Assembly (NCBI GenBank): GCA_963457665.1
Contig: OY735212.1
Coordinates: 8,143,850 to 8,207,849 of the forward strand
DNA: 64,000 nucleotides
Reading direction: 5' to 3'
DNA from: Thysanoteuthis rhombus
Lineage: Eukaryota > Mollusca > Cephalopoda > Oegopsida > Thysanoteuthidae
Position numbers and translations under genes: made by a program. Below the pieces are notes generated by a model, which was given only the letters and a program-made list of their open reading frames with translations, searched no databases and had not been told where the DNA came from. Positions 1 through 10,250 of the stretch are shown piece by piece. Within the stretch, counting starts at the first letter, position 1, and every line of letters starts with the position of its first letter.

Positions 1-699
1 AGTCCTTTTCTCTTTTCATATCTTTGCCTTATCAAAACAATAGTATCTTTTAGTGTATCGGTGAAATTTACCACTCTTTCTCACAATCTACAATCGACTG
101 AGGCAAAAGATTCAAATCAGTTTGCACCCAATATTAATTTTGTTATCATATTTGCCTTTTTGCTTTCTTCCACAATTCAGTGCTTCTCAAACTGTGTGCC
201 ATGGTACAATAGTGCACTGCAACTGTCTCCCCCAAGTGTGCTGCATAATTTTTTCCAAATACACTAACATGTACATCAATTCTTGAAAGCGTTCAGTATG
301 GGGATCCTGACTGTTCTACTTTCATTGCAGAGTAGACAAGCTAATCTAGTGGTTTCATTGGTGGATTTTGTGAGATCTGAATCATCTTCGGGGATGGATG
401 AAAGGAAAAAAGAACAGATGCCTATTCATATCAGTCTGCCGATATTAAAGTTTTGATCATCAAAAACTAAAGTATTTTTGTCAAAATCATTTCAGTCTTT
501 CAATTTGTATGCCACACATGTTAAATCTATTTGCTAGTGTGCCATCATACAATACAGTTTAAGAATCACAGTCATATTTGAATAATTGTTTCATAAATAA
601 ATCAAATAAAGTGGAATTAGCCAGCAGAGTTGAATGATTATAGTGGAAACAATTCTAGATAATCCCAGACAATTCTAGACAGTTCGAGACAACTGTACT
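1..699. other. No gene recognised
   Basis: AT-rich sequence with short open frames only. The longest (61-267, +) has no recognisable motif or compositional sign of coding. No repeat family was identified here. Confidence 0.5.
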
Positions 700-1015
700 A
701 GTGAAGAGTTAACAGTGGATTCCTTTAAAAACCCTTTTCTCTTAAAACCCTTTCCTTTCAAAACTCCTTCCTTTAAAAGCCTCTTTCTCTAAAAGCATTT
801 TCATTCAACAGCCCCTACTTTCAAAAGCTGCTTTCTTTCTATAAGAATTTTGTTTCAGTGTGTCAGTCAGTCAATGACTCATAGGAGCTAAATGGACCAG
901 AAAGAAACTAGGTCTAGCTCCATGAGCACTAAATTGGCATATTATGTTCTGGCATGTCAGTCCATCAGTCAGTGATGATGATAAGTACTAGAGATACTAG
1001 AGCATCTAAAAAAAA
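700..1015 (+). repeat. Dispersed repeat R2 with CCTTTGAAAG-like short units
   Basis: Positions about 716-835 hold imperfect repeats of roughly 16-18 bp built on CCTTTaAAAgC, followed by a segment with TCAGTGTGTCAGTCAGTCAA and ending near GAGCATCTAAAAA. A second copy with the same order lies at 4,670-4,985. Shared flanks as well as the short units show a dispersed element and not two chance low-complexity tracts. No coding potential is visible. Confidence 0.6.
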
Positions 1016-1770
1016 AAGGAGGAACAGAAGAATACACCATATGATTAATGCAGAAAGCTTCTGTTGCTGAAATTAACAAAACCTATTGGAAAATATCAAC
1101 ATATACTGGTATGGAAACATTTAATGACCAAAACAGGAAGATTTTTCTATAGATATTCTAAGAACCTTAGAATTTTGAAAAGGAAGCAGCTGTTAGAGGA
1201 ATAAAGCATGAAAACTTACAGCTGCTCGTAAGCTGCGCAGATCTATTTCTTTCAACAAGGACGAGCATATTGTTAGGAAAAGGATTCAAGGGAGAGAGAA
1301 TGCAGCCTTCCTGTGTATTATTTCAACAAAGGCCTAAGAAAGCTGTTCTCAGGCCCCCACCGACACACACATACACACACAGAGCTCAAATACCTTTGTC
1401 CTTTAGCCATCTTGTATTCATCTGCTATGCTAGGTCTACCAAAGAAACTCTTAGACCTCCTAGGGCCTTCTGGGCCCCAGTACAATGCACAGGCAGTACC
1501 CATAAATTAGAGGCTCTGATTTCAGCCACTTCAACCCATTGGAGAACGAACTAACTATTCAATACGACTATTCCTTACTCTTCGAATCTATATCATAACA
1601 AGCAATATGTCTACATTCTTCCATCTATCACATTTTTAAAAATTAAGATTTTGCTGTTGGAAGGGGTTGGGGGGTAAGAGAGAGATTCTGAAAATGGAAT
1701 AGCTACACACTGAGATATGGGACTACGGATGGAATCTATACTACCAAGTTTATCCTCATCTGATTTTATG
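1016..1770. other. No gene recognised; short CA microsatellite
   Basis: Overlapping short frames at 1,270-1,554 on both strands cover a short CA-rich tract near 1,357-1,382 and encode no recognisable protein. The rest is unassigned. Confidence 0.45.
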
Positions 1771-2236
1771 ATAAAACAGATCAGATTACACTTATCCTAA
1801 AAAGAAGGGTATACAACCATTGCATCCTCCTGATAGTCACCTATGGAGCAGAGAAATAGAACCTAACCAAAAGATTGACCCTCTAACTGAAAACTATGGA
1901 ATGTGCACCTAAGAGAATCATGCTCAACATCATATGGAGGAATCATAAGACAGCACAGTATATTAGTCTGAGATATCGTAGAGACTATTAGAAAACTGAA
2001 ATAGCAATTAGCTGGATATGTTGCAAGAACATCAGATGACTGCTGGACATAAGAACTCACAACATAGACCCCCCCCCCGAGTTTATATACAAAATTGTGG
2101 CTGACAGAAAGTAAGATGGCGTGATGAGCCAGACAGATTCAGAAAGTACTGGCTCCATGACGCCCATGATAGAGAGGTCTGGCAAATCTTGGGGAAGGTC
2201 TATGTCCAACAGCCAACCCTAAAATGCTACTGCTGT
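1771..2236 (+). mobile_element. LINE 3' fragment, RTE-like, decayed
   Basis: This follows the same path as the better copies at 5,537 and 49,050: the segment for KRRVYNQCILPIVTYGAE, then WRDHKTAQYI, the W.GHVAR stretch, and RFRKYWLHDAHDREVW near the end (about 2,130-2,190). Frames are broken by stops and by a run of C near 2,070. Only the region downstream of the reverse transcriptase core remains, as usual for 5'-truncated LINE insertions. It is a non-functional fossil. Confidence 0.75.
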
Positions 2237-2990
2237 TGATGATGAACAAAAATGAACTCATTTTCTCATTTTTTGTCCAATATTCAATGCAAATTACCAA
2301 TTTCAAGTCTTTTTCTCTCTAGCACGTTTCATTTTTTACTACGGACACATGTCTTAAGTTCTATCGTATATGAAGTAATGTCGGCCAAGACTGAATGAAA
2401 ACAAGATTTGTATCAAAAAACTACGTACAAGATAAACAAAGAAGATTCTATCCAGAGGGACAAGTTGAAAACCATGAACTTTGGGGACCCTTGTGGTGCT
2501 CAACAGTGGTTATACATTAGAATACAACTTTCATCTCATTTCGAAGACTGGACGCGATTTGAGAAAACAGATTACATTTTTAGAATCGGCATAAAAAATG
2601 ATTTATTGTTGACCAGGGTAATCTACTGTGCTTTTTGTGTTGTTATCACGAGTTTCTCTGGTGATGAATTTTTCTATAATTGAGAGTTGTGCTTTTAGTG
2701 AAATATCTCTGAGAAAAGAGTTGTTTCTAGAATAAGCAAAACCTATAAATGTATTTAGAGGCTGATCCAGCATTTGAGCGAGAGGCTGGGGTCAAAATCT
2801 TTTTTGTTTTTACTTTTTCTATTAAACACTGGATATCATAAATGCTTTTTTTTAAGGTTGATTTAAGATTACATGGGATTATGTGAGATTTTTCTTATCT
2901 ATAAGATTTCTTTATCTAAATATTAAAAAAATTTTTTCATTGGACTTTGCCCATGTAGGTGGTGTAGACCACTCAAACCCTGCAACTGCG
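2237..2990. other. No gene recognised
   Basis: AT-rich sequence with one 91-codon open frame at 2,408-2,683 (+) that shows no recognisable motif. No repeat was identified. Confidence 0.4.
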
Positions 2991-3375
2991 CCTGATATAA
3001 CTATCACAACTATGTATAACTAATCATAACAACAAGACTGGCAGCTGCATGGTCAACCTTCACCCTGACTTCTATCCAAACTGAAGATGATTACAGCAAA
3101 TTTTTTATTGTATATATAATTGAGAATCTAAAAAAAATATACGTATTTAGCATAAATATATTTACTCAGTAAAATGAAATAAGCATATCTGTATGATAGA
3201 TTTTCTAAGACTTGTCAATTTAGCTCAGTCAGTAATAGAGCCTCTTGGCAACCAGTTAACCATTCTTAGTAAGGATTGCTTTTGCTGTTCTTGTTCTTGT
3301 TACTCTAGAGAAAAAAAAAAAAGGTCGATCCTAGTTTTAGAGTTTGACAATTTATTTGAAGAGAAACGAGAATAC
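2991..3375 (+). mobile_element. tRNA-derived SINE, type 2
   Basis: A leader with TGAAGATGATTACAGCAA (about 3,082) and AATGAAATAAGCATAT is followed by the A-box-like TTAGCTCAGTCAGTAA (about 3,220) and a tail with TTGTTCTTGTTACT and GAGTTTGACAAT. The same blocks in the same order occur at 45,858-46,250, where the B-box-like GAGTTCAAATC is kept. Type 2 is related to the dimeric unit at 9,925-10,250. The tRNA-like part is degenerate, so this is a repeat and not a tRNA gene. Confidence 0.6.
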
Positions 3376-3794
3376 CTGCTTTCAAAGAAAGAAACACCAG
3401 AAAATATGAAACTTGAAGTTATCAATAGAAATAATGGGAGAAAAGATAAAAATACAGAGTTTGTAGTAATTTTTCTTTCTTTTGATGCAAAAACATGCAA
3501 TATTACCAAATGCTTTCCAGTTGAGTGCAAGAATTGAAGGGAGATGTGATATTTCGGTCCTTTAGTTCCACAATTAGGGTTTTTCAAATTGTTTTCCTTC
3601 CCAATGTCAATTTATTTCCATCTCTTTTCATATTTTTGTTAATGTCTTCGTTTTTAATGTCATTCCTTTTTTTGTCATTTCTATTAGTTTTTTTTTGCAG
3701 TCTTTTTTTGTAAAGTTATCTTTGAATTCTCCTGCATTTGGTGGGGGGAGGGGTAGTTTTTTTTCTTCAACCAGTTTTTTCTTTTCAAAATTTG
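3376..3794. other. No gene recognised
   Basis: Open frames here (3,193-3,713, both strands) are rich in Ser, Phe and Lys from T- and A-runs and have no domain signal. Confidence 0.4.
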
Positions 3795-3802
3795 GAATCT
3801 CC

Positions 3803-4040
3803 ATTGTTAGAAAATGTCAACCAAAACTGTCAATACTTGTTTCTGAAAACCGTCAACTAAATCTGTCAATTGGGTTTTTTAAAAAGAAAAACGTCAACAT
3901 CAATTGTCGACATAGATTCTTGAAAACTGTCAAGCAAATTTGTCAACATTGGTTTTTGAGAGCTATTGACCAAAACTTCGAATATTGTTTTTTTGATTTT
4001 CCAAATGATTCTACCAAGCTATGTATGTATGAATGCATTT
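3803..4040 (+). repeat. Imperfect minisatellite, about 36-44 bp unit, about 5 units
   Basis: Five successive units carry the pattern GTCAAcnAAAnTGTCAA followed by a T-rich stretch and TTGAAAA. The block ends in AATGATTCTACCAAGCTATG. A related element at 12,925-13,030 has one unit with the same flanks (AAACTGTCAACATGG, then GTGATTCTAGTTAGCTGG). Unit number therefore varies between copies of one dispersed repeat. A 138-codon open frame across it (3,695-4,111) reflects the repeat and is not credible as a gene. Confidence 0.6.
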
Positions 4041-4126
4041 GCAATGTATACAGGCTGTACCAATGGATTGAATGGGCAAAGAATTTAAACATCTATTCCT
4101 ATTATAACTAGAAAAAACGTTTTTTT

Positions 4127-4372
4127 AATCCCTTCCATAAGTTACAGTGTAAATTTATGCTTAATAGGTCCCTTAGTTTCTCTCCAGCAACATTCATGGT
4201 TCTTTTTTAAAACAAACTTTTTAGTTATGCAACAAAAGCCGAGAGAAGTAAGTGATTTATTGATAATGATTTTTTTTGTAATTTTTTCAATTGATTATCC
4301 CCAACACAGCATGTTGCTACAAGACATTGGTCATGTGACTGGTTCCTATTGAGTGACTAACCAGACCTATTT
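4127..4372 (-). repeat. Dispersed repeat R1, partial, reverse orientation
   Basis: Read on the minus strand it contains the R1 landmarks: GGTCTGGTTAGTCACTCAAT, CACATGACCAATGTCTT, GGGGATAATCAATTGAAAAA, CTTCTCTCGGCTTTTGTTGC, and AAACTAAGGGACC. It is the only clear reverse copy; those at 8.2, 14.3, 25.7, 33.4, 48.4, 52.6 and 54.3 kb are all on +. Confidence 0.65.
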
Positions 4373-4669
4373 TTTTTCTGTTCATAATTCGGAATTCTTT
4401 CATCATCCTTTTTTGTTTGAACTTTCCAGCACTTTTCATTGCTTGAATTTGCTTCTCTGATTTCTATGATTTGTGCTAATAGATACTTTCACTTACAGTA
4501 AATCCATCATCCAGACTATGGATATTTAGCATGTTTCAGACCGATTCCAGTAGAACCACTGGAGATACCTCTAGCAATAATTATGAAAGTAAGTTCCAAA
4601 GATGGAGAAGGATAATAAAAGGTAAAAAAGAATTAAGCCAGCCTGAAAGTCAGGACATACATGTGCTAG

Positions 4670-4985
4670 TTCAGTCTCATTGATTCCTTTGAAAGCCTCT
4701 TCCTTTGAAAGCCCCTTCTTATAGAGGCTTCTTCCTTTGAAAGCCCATTCCTCCCAAAGCTCCTTCCTTTAAAACACCTTCACTTAACAGACCCTTTAAA
4801 AGCAATATTCTATATAAAAAAAAAACAAAAACTATTTGGGTATATCAGTAAATCAGTGACATAATGCTGAATGCACCAAAAAGGAGCCACATTGAGCCTC
4901 AGAATAGCTAAATCACAAATTTTTTTTCAGTATGTCAGCCAATCAGTCATTGGTACAAGAGATGCTAGCGAATCTAAAAAGAGAA
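4670..4985 (+). repeat. Dispersed repeat R2, second copy
   Basis: TCCTTTGAAAGCC-type units (4,680-4,800) are followed by TATCAGTAAATCAGTGAC and TATGTCAGCCAATCAGTCA and end near GCGAATCTAAAAAG. This mirrors 700-1,015 in order and spacing. Confidence 0.6.
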
Positions 4986-5009
4986 AGTTTTTATAACAAA
5001 ATGAAGACA

Positions 5010-5465
5010 GTAACTAGTATTCCAAGAGAAATTATGAATCACATCCATTTGTATATGTGGCTTTTTACCTAATGAATGAAATAGTAGAGATGATACAATT
5101 AGGTTTCGATGGAAATACTACCAGGACGGTTTAAATCATAAATATGTGATTAAAAAAAAACCCAAAATGTTATGGATATAAACTAAGGGACCAATTTGTG
5201 ATAAACTTTGTTTGTAAAGTGAACCCTCCAATAAAAACCTATTTAGGTGAAGAATTTTCCAAAAACAAAAGAAAAAGTTCCCTCCACCCATTGAGAGGAG
5301 TGTGTGTGCAAAACTCCAAGTTTCTACTTGCTAGGGCTGGGCAAAAACTGGATGAATAGATACATAGATATGTACAAATGAATGCAGGAACAAGAATAAT
5401 CTAATCCCAGCAACAGTGATTAAACCGGTCTGTTGTGGGTAGTGGTGATTATTAAAGGAGGGTAG
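5010..5465 (+). repeat. R1-related composite repeat, variant 3' half
   Basis: It matches 52,455-53,045 by eye: GAAATTATGAATCAC at the left, AAACTAAGGGACCAA in the middle, then GTGTGTGTGCAAAA, TTTCTACTTGCTAGG and CCCAGCAACAGTGATTAAAC. Compared with 52,455-53,045 it lacks the central TGATCAATT segment. The 3' half differs from that of most R1 copies, so two R1 subtypes share only the middle. Confidence 0.55.
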
Positions 5466-5536
5466 CAAAAAGAAGTCCTGAGTAAAGAAGAACATGGATG
5501 TACAAAAAAAAAATGAAGGTTTAAAAGAAAAAAAAT

Positions 5537-6082
5537 AAGTTCGGCTTTTGGGACCATTGGAAATACAGTTATTTAAAACAAGTTCAACCTTCAAAAATAA
5601 GAAGATCCCATTTATTCTGAAAAGAAGGTTGTATAACCAATGCATCCTCCCAATAGTCACTCATGGAGCTGAAACATGGAACCTAACCAAGAGACAGATC
5701 CTCAAATTGAAAACCACGCAACAAACCCATGAAAGAATTATACTCAACCTCACATGGAGAGACCACAAGACAGCACAGTACATTTGGGAAAAGACAAGAG
5801 TCAGAGACATCATAGAATCCATTAAAAAACTCAAATGGCAGTGGGCTGGCCATGTTGCAAGAATAGCGGACAACTGATGGACATCGCGACTCATGACATG
5901 GATCCCCTGTGATCACATGCGCAACTGAGGCTGGCAGAATATTAGATGGAGGGACGAGCTTGGCAAAAAAAAAATCAGGAAGTACTGGCTCCGTGACGCC
6001 CATGATAAAGAAGTGTGGCGAATCCTGGGGAAGGTCTATGTCCAACAATGGACATTAAAAGACATGATGATGATGATGATGA
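5537..6082 (+). mobile_element. LINE 3' fragment, RTE-like, with intact partial ORF
   Basis: An open frame at 5,548-5,877 encodes the C-terminal region of a non-LTR retrotransposon polyprotein. Motifs in order: FILKRRLYNQCILPIV, GAETWNLTKRQ, TWRDHKTAQYI, and KLKWQWAGHVAR. The frame stops at TGA (5,875). LINE sequence continues past it through the KYWLRDAHD region (about 5,975-6,005) to a 3' end at GACATTAAAAGACATGATGA plus a (GAT)n tail. The reverse transcriptase core and endonuclease are missing. A simple-repeat 3' tail fits RTE-type elements. The stop shows it is dead. Confidence 0.85.
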
Positions 6083-8165
6083 TAAAAACTAAAATTACCT
6101 GAATCTACTCACTACACTTGACTATCTATATTGTTTCACACTCTGTAGAGTGTTTTTGCTCCTCTCAATCAGGTCTTTTCACCTTGGGAGGGGCTTGGAA
6201 ATTGAAACTTTTTCATAAATAGTGTATAATCATACAGTATAACTGTTTTAAGTAAACTTAACTTGATGTACCAATGTAAGATGGGATAATTCTTTGCTGA
6301 TAACTGTGTTGCTAAGATATATTCCAAATACATCTGGCCCTCTGGAAATATCGATACCCCTCCCTGGAAAAGTGGCCCCAGAAGTCCATGAATGTGTTGA
6401 CTTTCTAAAACAAGGATATGAGTGAACAACATACATAATCCTTATTCATCAGTTCAATTTGTTTTAATACAGAATAATATCAAATATCGATTTCAAACAC
6501 CTCAAAGAAGAAAGTATTATAAAGTATCCCAATGATCCTATGTATAAATTTTGTTTAGAAATATTTCTGCCTCGAAATATTGAGTGTAAATTACACATGC
6601 CTTTTTTTGAGCATCTTCCATAGCTATTTGTAATTATCCTCATGCTGCTTCAGATTCTAAAAATCTCAATGGAAATTTCTTATTCTTGTTTATTTTGACT
6701 GTTTTCATTCTGTTTAATTTAATCATTTTCCATTTGTATTTCGAAAGTCCCTTGCACTTGTCACCCTTGGCAACTGCCGGTGTTGCCAGTACCTAGGGCC
6801 GGCTCTGACAGAGTTCTAAAACAGATAGCCTAATCTGATGGAGAAATTTAACAAGCAATTCTTTGATCTTTCCATTAATGTATTGATTTGCTAGCTACAG
6901 AGAAATCATTGTTATATATTTAGAGTCATTTGGAAGTGTTTGCCCATATTTATTACTTCTATTCTAGGGATTTGGCTTAAAAATAAATTTGATTTGCTGC
7001 AATCAATTATTGTGGCTGTATATGTAACAGATCTTGCCAATTTCAGAATTATGCCCCGCATCTTAAAATAGCAAGTAGATTCGGAGAGTTTTTGATAATT
7101 AAGAAGTTATTGATGTTCGGGAAAAGCTGGGTAAATATGGCTTGATTAGCTGTAGATTGATTGAGCTATCTTGGGTGTTATCTGTTCAGATAATAATAAA
7201 TTAAGTTATATCTGTTTGTATGTTTGTATGTGATGCTGGCATTTGGAAATAATTTAACTAACTTTGATCAAATTTAGGATAGAGAGACTTTTTTAGATGC
7301 CAATCAATAAAAATGATGAAACCTGATATCATACGACTTCAGCGAATAAATTATTCATTCGCTCAAAGTATTTTAGGATTAGTTCTACTTTTTGTGCTTC
7401 GTTCACATTTGTTTGAAGTGTGTTCCAGTTATTCAAATCTTGTCGTTTACTGAATTAGGAAGAATTAACCGATACACAATTTCTTTTGGTATGGACAGTG
7501 GAATAAGAACAATCTACACCTGTGAATCAAAAAAGAGTTTGGTTCCAAATTCCCCAAAAAGATACCAGCCATGACAGATACCTGATGAAGGCTGGAGAGT
7601 GCAACGGTCAAAATGTTGTGATCATAACAACCGAGATGTTGACACTTGTACGAGGAATTTAGCGTATGGTAATTGTAAAAAAATTATATCAAAGCAAAAA
7701 TACCACATTTGTGCCTCTATAAAATACATTTTTGCACATAATTTGATATGTATTTTTACTCGAATATGTTTTTACGGGGGCGTTTATTTTTACTACTACC
7801 CTCCTCAATTAATTCTGACTGACAAGCTGTATATCTTGAAGTTTCAGAGGTTGACCTCCCACCCTTAATATCTGAGCACTGATTGCAGCTTGGATACTGG
7901 AAATTGAGAAGTAGGTATATGCTGTACGCTCACGTACCACCCGTTATTTCCAAACCTGCCAAAGAATAAACGGATCAAAGTGTAAATTACGTACCAGAAG
8001 AAGATGAGACATTGACGACAAGGAACGAATATCCTGTCAGACAGCAAAGAGCGTCATATGAGCAGATCAAATGATAGGAATTAAGAAGGAAAGAAAACAC
8101 GTGGAGAAGGACAAGGAAATTAAGAAAAAAATACTTGCCCATAATCGGTCTTTGCTAAATTTTCA
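6083..8165. other. No gene recognised; scattered repeat traces
   Basis: About 2 kb with short open frames only. Two traces are visible. Near 6,765-6,805, GTACCTAGGGCCGGCTCTGA resembles the end of the MITE family seen at 18,530. At 7,580-7,640, CCTGATGAAGGC followed by CAAAATGTTGTG resembles a decayed hammerhead-type core. Part of 7,890-7,990 weakly matches the repeat at 21,500 and 27,430. Confidence 0.35.
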
Positions 8166-8402
8166 CTCAATATAAACCATCAATGTCTTTTTGTTAGCTT
8201 GTCGTGTTGGGGTGATCAAGTAAAAAAAATTTGGAAAAGTGGTGATCAAGTTAGTTTTCTAAGTAATGAAAACATCCAGATTTTCAAAAGACAAGTGTGA
8301 ATGCTGCCAAAACAAGATCAATTTAGCATAAACACAACCAGGCAAATTGAACCGTCACAAAAATATATTGGGGGGGGGGGGGTTTAAAAAAAAACAAACT
8401 TT
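8166..8402 (+). repeat. Dispersed repeat R1, 5' half
   Basis: Landmarks are GTGTTGGGGTGATCAA (8,203), AAAAGTGGTGATCAAGT, CAAGTGTGAATGCTGCC and CAATTTAGCATAAAC. The element is cut at about 8,402 and resumes at about 8,606, so it hosted the LINE insertion between. Confidence 0.65.
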
Positions 8403-8605
8403 TTTTTCAGATATCATCATCATCAGTCTCTTAACGTCTTTTGTTGGACATAGACTTTCCCCAGATTTGCCACACTTCTCTATTGTGGGTGTTGCAGGCC
8501 AGTACTTTCTGAATTTGTCTAATACGTCTCTCCATCTAATATTCTGCCGGCCTTGGTTGCGCATGTGATCTCGGGGGATCCATGTCGTGAGTCATGATTA
8601 TGATA
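8403..8605 (-). mobile_element. LINE 3' end, RTE-like, inserted inside R1
   Basis: On the minus strand this reads MRNQGRQNIRWRD..LDKFRKYW (8,564 downward), then the last codons before a (GAT)n tail at 8,410-8,420. It is about 190 bp of the extreme 3' end of the family at 5,537 and 49,050. R1 sequence lies on both sides, so the LINE is the younger insertion. Confidence 0.75.
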
Positions 8606-8745
8606 TGGTATAAATGTTCAAATTTTTAGCTCTTTAGCCTCATTGGTTTGGCATGATACATATAAAGCCAGCCAGCTGAACTCGCTTAAAAACTGAAGAA
8701 ACCTACACTGACAGTTTCTAATATGACTCTGTAGTGTCCATATTC
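8606..8745 (+). repeat. Dispersed repeat R1, 3' half
   Basis: ATGTTCAAATTTTTAGCTC, CATTGGTTTGGC, AGCCAGCCAGC and CTGAAGAAACCTACACTGAC give the typical R1 3' half, as in the copies at 14.6, 26.0, 33.6, 48.7 and 54.6 kb. Confidence 0.6.
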
Positions 8746-9924
8746 AGCTGAGCTTTTGCTGAAAAGAAAAGTGAAAACAAAGAAAAAGATATCCGACCAG
8801 TTAGTCTGACAAGATTAAGTACTATTTAAGTGGGTGTGACATTCATGAAAATATCAGGGCTGTAAAGAAGTTTCTCTTATTGAAGCTTAAACAATAGCCA
8901 TGAAGATTATATTGACGTGAATCGGACTTCAAATAATAATACAAGAGTCCCCCCATTATAATTTATGTGTTGGGATCCAAGGCAGCCAACCACATTACAA
9001 CCAAGCCGTGATAGAAAAATCTAGTGATTTTGGAACAAGATTGATATTTATTGGTTTACCATCTACCCGTGTTATGACGCGAACAATACAATAATGAACA
9101 GCATTATAATGCAAGAGGCCTGTAATACAGAGATAACTCTTCGAATCATCTTAGAAAAACTAGAAAGCGGAAGAAAAACCAAATATTATAACAAATCATC
9201 ACAAATTTATCTTTTAATCAAGAGAATTCTTATTGTACAATCATAATCAACCAATCCTTCCCCAACCTAACAACAGAGAGGATGGACAACTTCACAGATT
9301 CATTGATCAAAGACACTTTATTCAATAACAAGAGTAAAACAACAATTATAATTCCATATTAAATATTCTTATTCATATAAATATTTATTTTTCGTTTTGG
9401 TATTGGGTGTGTACCTTTAATATCCATAATATTATTGATTTCAAGTTTTGCAGTATGAATTTTTTTTTCTTTTTTCAAATAAGATTGAAAAAGACCAATG
9501 GAAAGGATTTGATTAATGAATAATGGATTGAAAATAAGTCTTGGGTGTGTCTTTATTTTGAAACAACGTTCATTTGATCTCTGTTGAGGTATCAGACCAA
9601 ATATTGAGCAAAATGAAAAATTTTGAAAAATTGAGTTATCTTACTATAGTTTGATTATTCCGATGATGTACTTCAGTGTCTTTATATGAAAAAAATACAC
9701 ACAAAAATGACTTTGGAGATACTTATTGTGTGACTTTGACAAAATGTAATATTTTTACAGTAGTTGGCAAGAAGCAATCACTTTGTTAAGAAGCCTGGAT
9801 GCTGTACACTCCCACTTTTATTCTGACAGAGGATCGCTAGTGTAATTTTTCTATCATATACATATCTATATATAATGTATGTATATATACTAAGAATGAA
9901 AAAATATAAAAAAACACATTTTTT
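8746..9924. other. No gene recognised
   Basis: AT-rich, no open frame with a recognisable motif and no repeat family that I could match inside the window. Confidence 0.4.
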
Positions 9925-10250
9925 GGTATAAATGTATTCATTTATTTGAATGAAACAGAACTTGCGTATTTGTAGCATAAATTTTTGTGGTCAGTTTGAC
10001 TCAGTCATTAAGAGAGCTACCTAGCAGAAATGATTTCACGTAATGGAAGGGAAATGTGCTTTTCATAAATGTATTTATTTATCAAAATGAAATGAGCTCT
10101 TGCTTATATCTAATGTAAAAAGTGTTGTAAATATGTCAAGCTTGTCATTTTGTGCTCAGAAAGTAAGATATTTGTCTTTTGATGACTTGATTGTGATTTC
10201 ATATCGTGGTACAGAAATATTGATTTTATGAATTCATTTGGTTTAATGTG
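9925..10250 (+). mobile_element. SINE type 2-like tandem dimer
   Basis: Two related units follow each other. Each has AAATGTATT.ATTTAT..AATGAAA, then a degenerate tRNA-like part: TTTGACTCAGTCATTAAGAG near 9,994 and TTTTGTGCTCAGAAAGTAAG near 10,147. Each then has a GATTTCA.nTCGT/CACGT B-box-like stretch. They are related to the monomers at 2,991 and 45,858. The promoters look decayed. Confidence 0.45.

Noticed and set aside
61..267. 68-codon frame at the left edge
   Set aside because: No motif and an unremarkable length for six-frame translation of 64 kb.
7581..7622. Active hammerhead ribozyme at CTGATGAAGGC
   Set aside because: The GAAAC half reads TCAAAATG and stem II does not pair well. 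Noted only as a possible relic.
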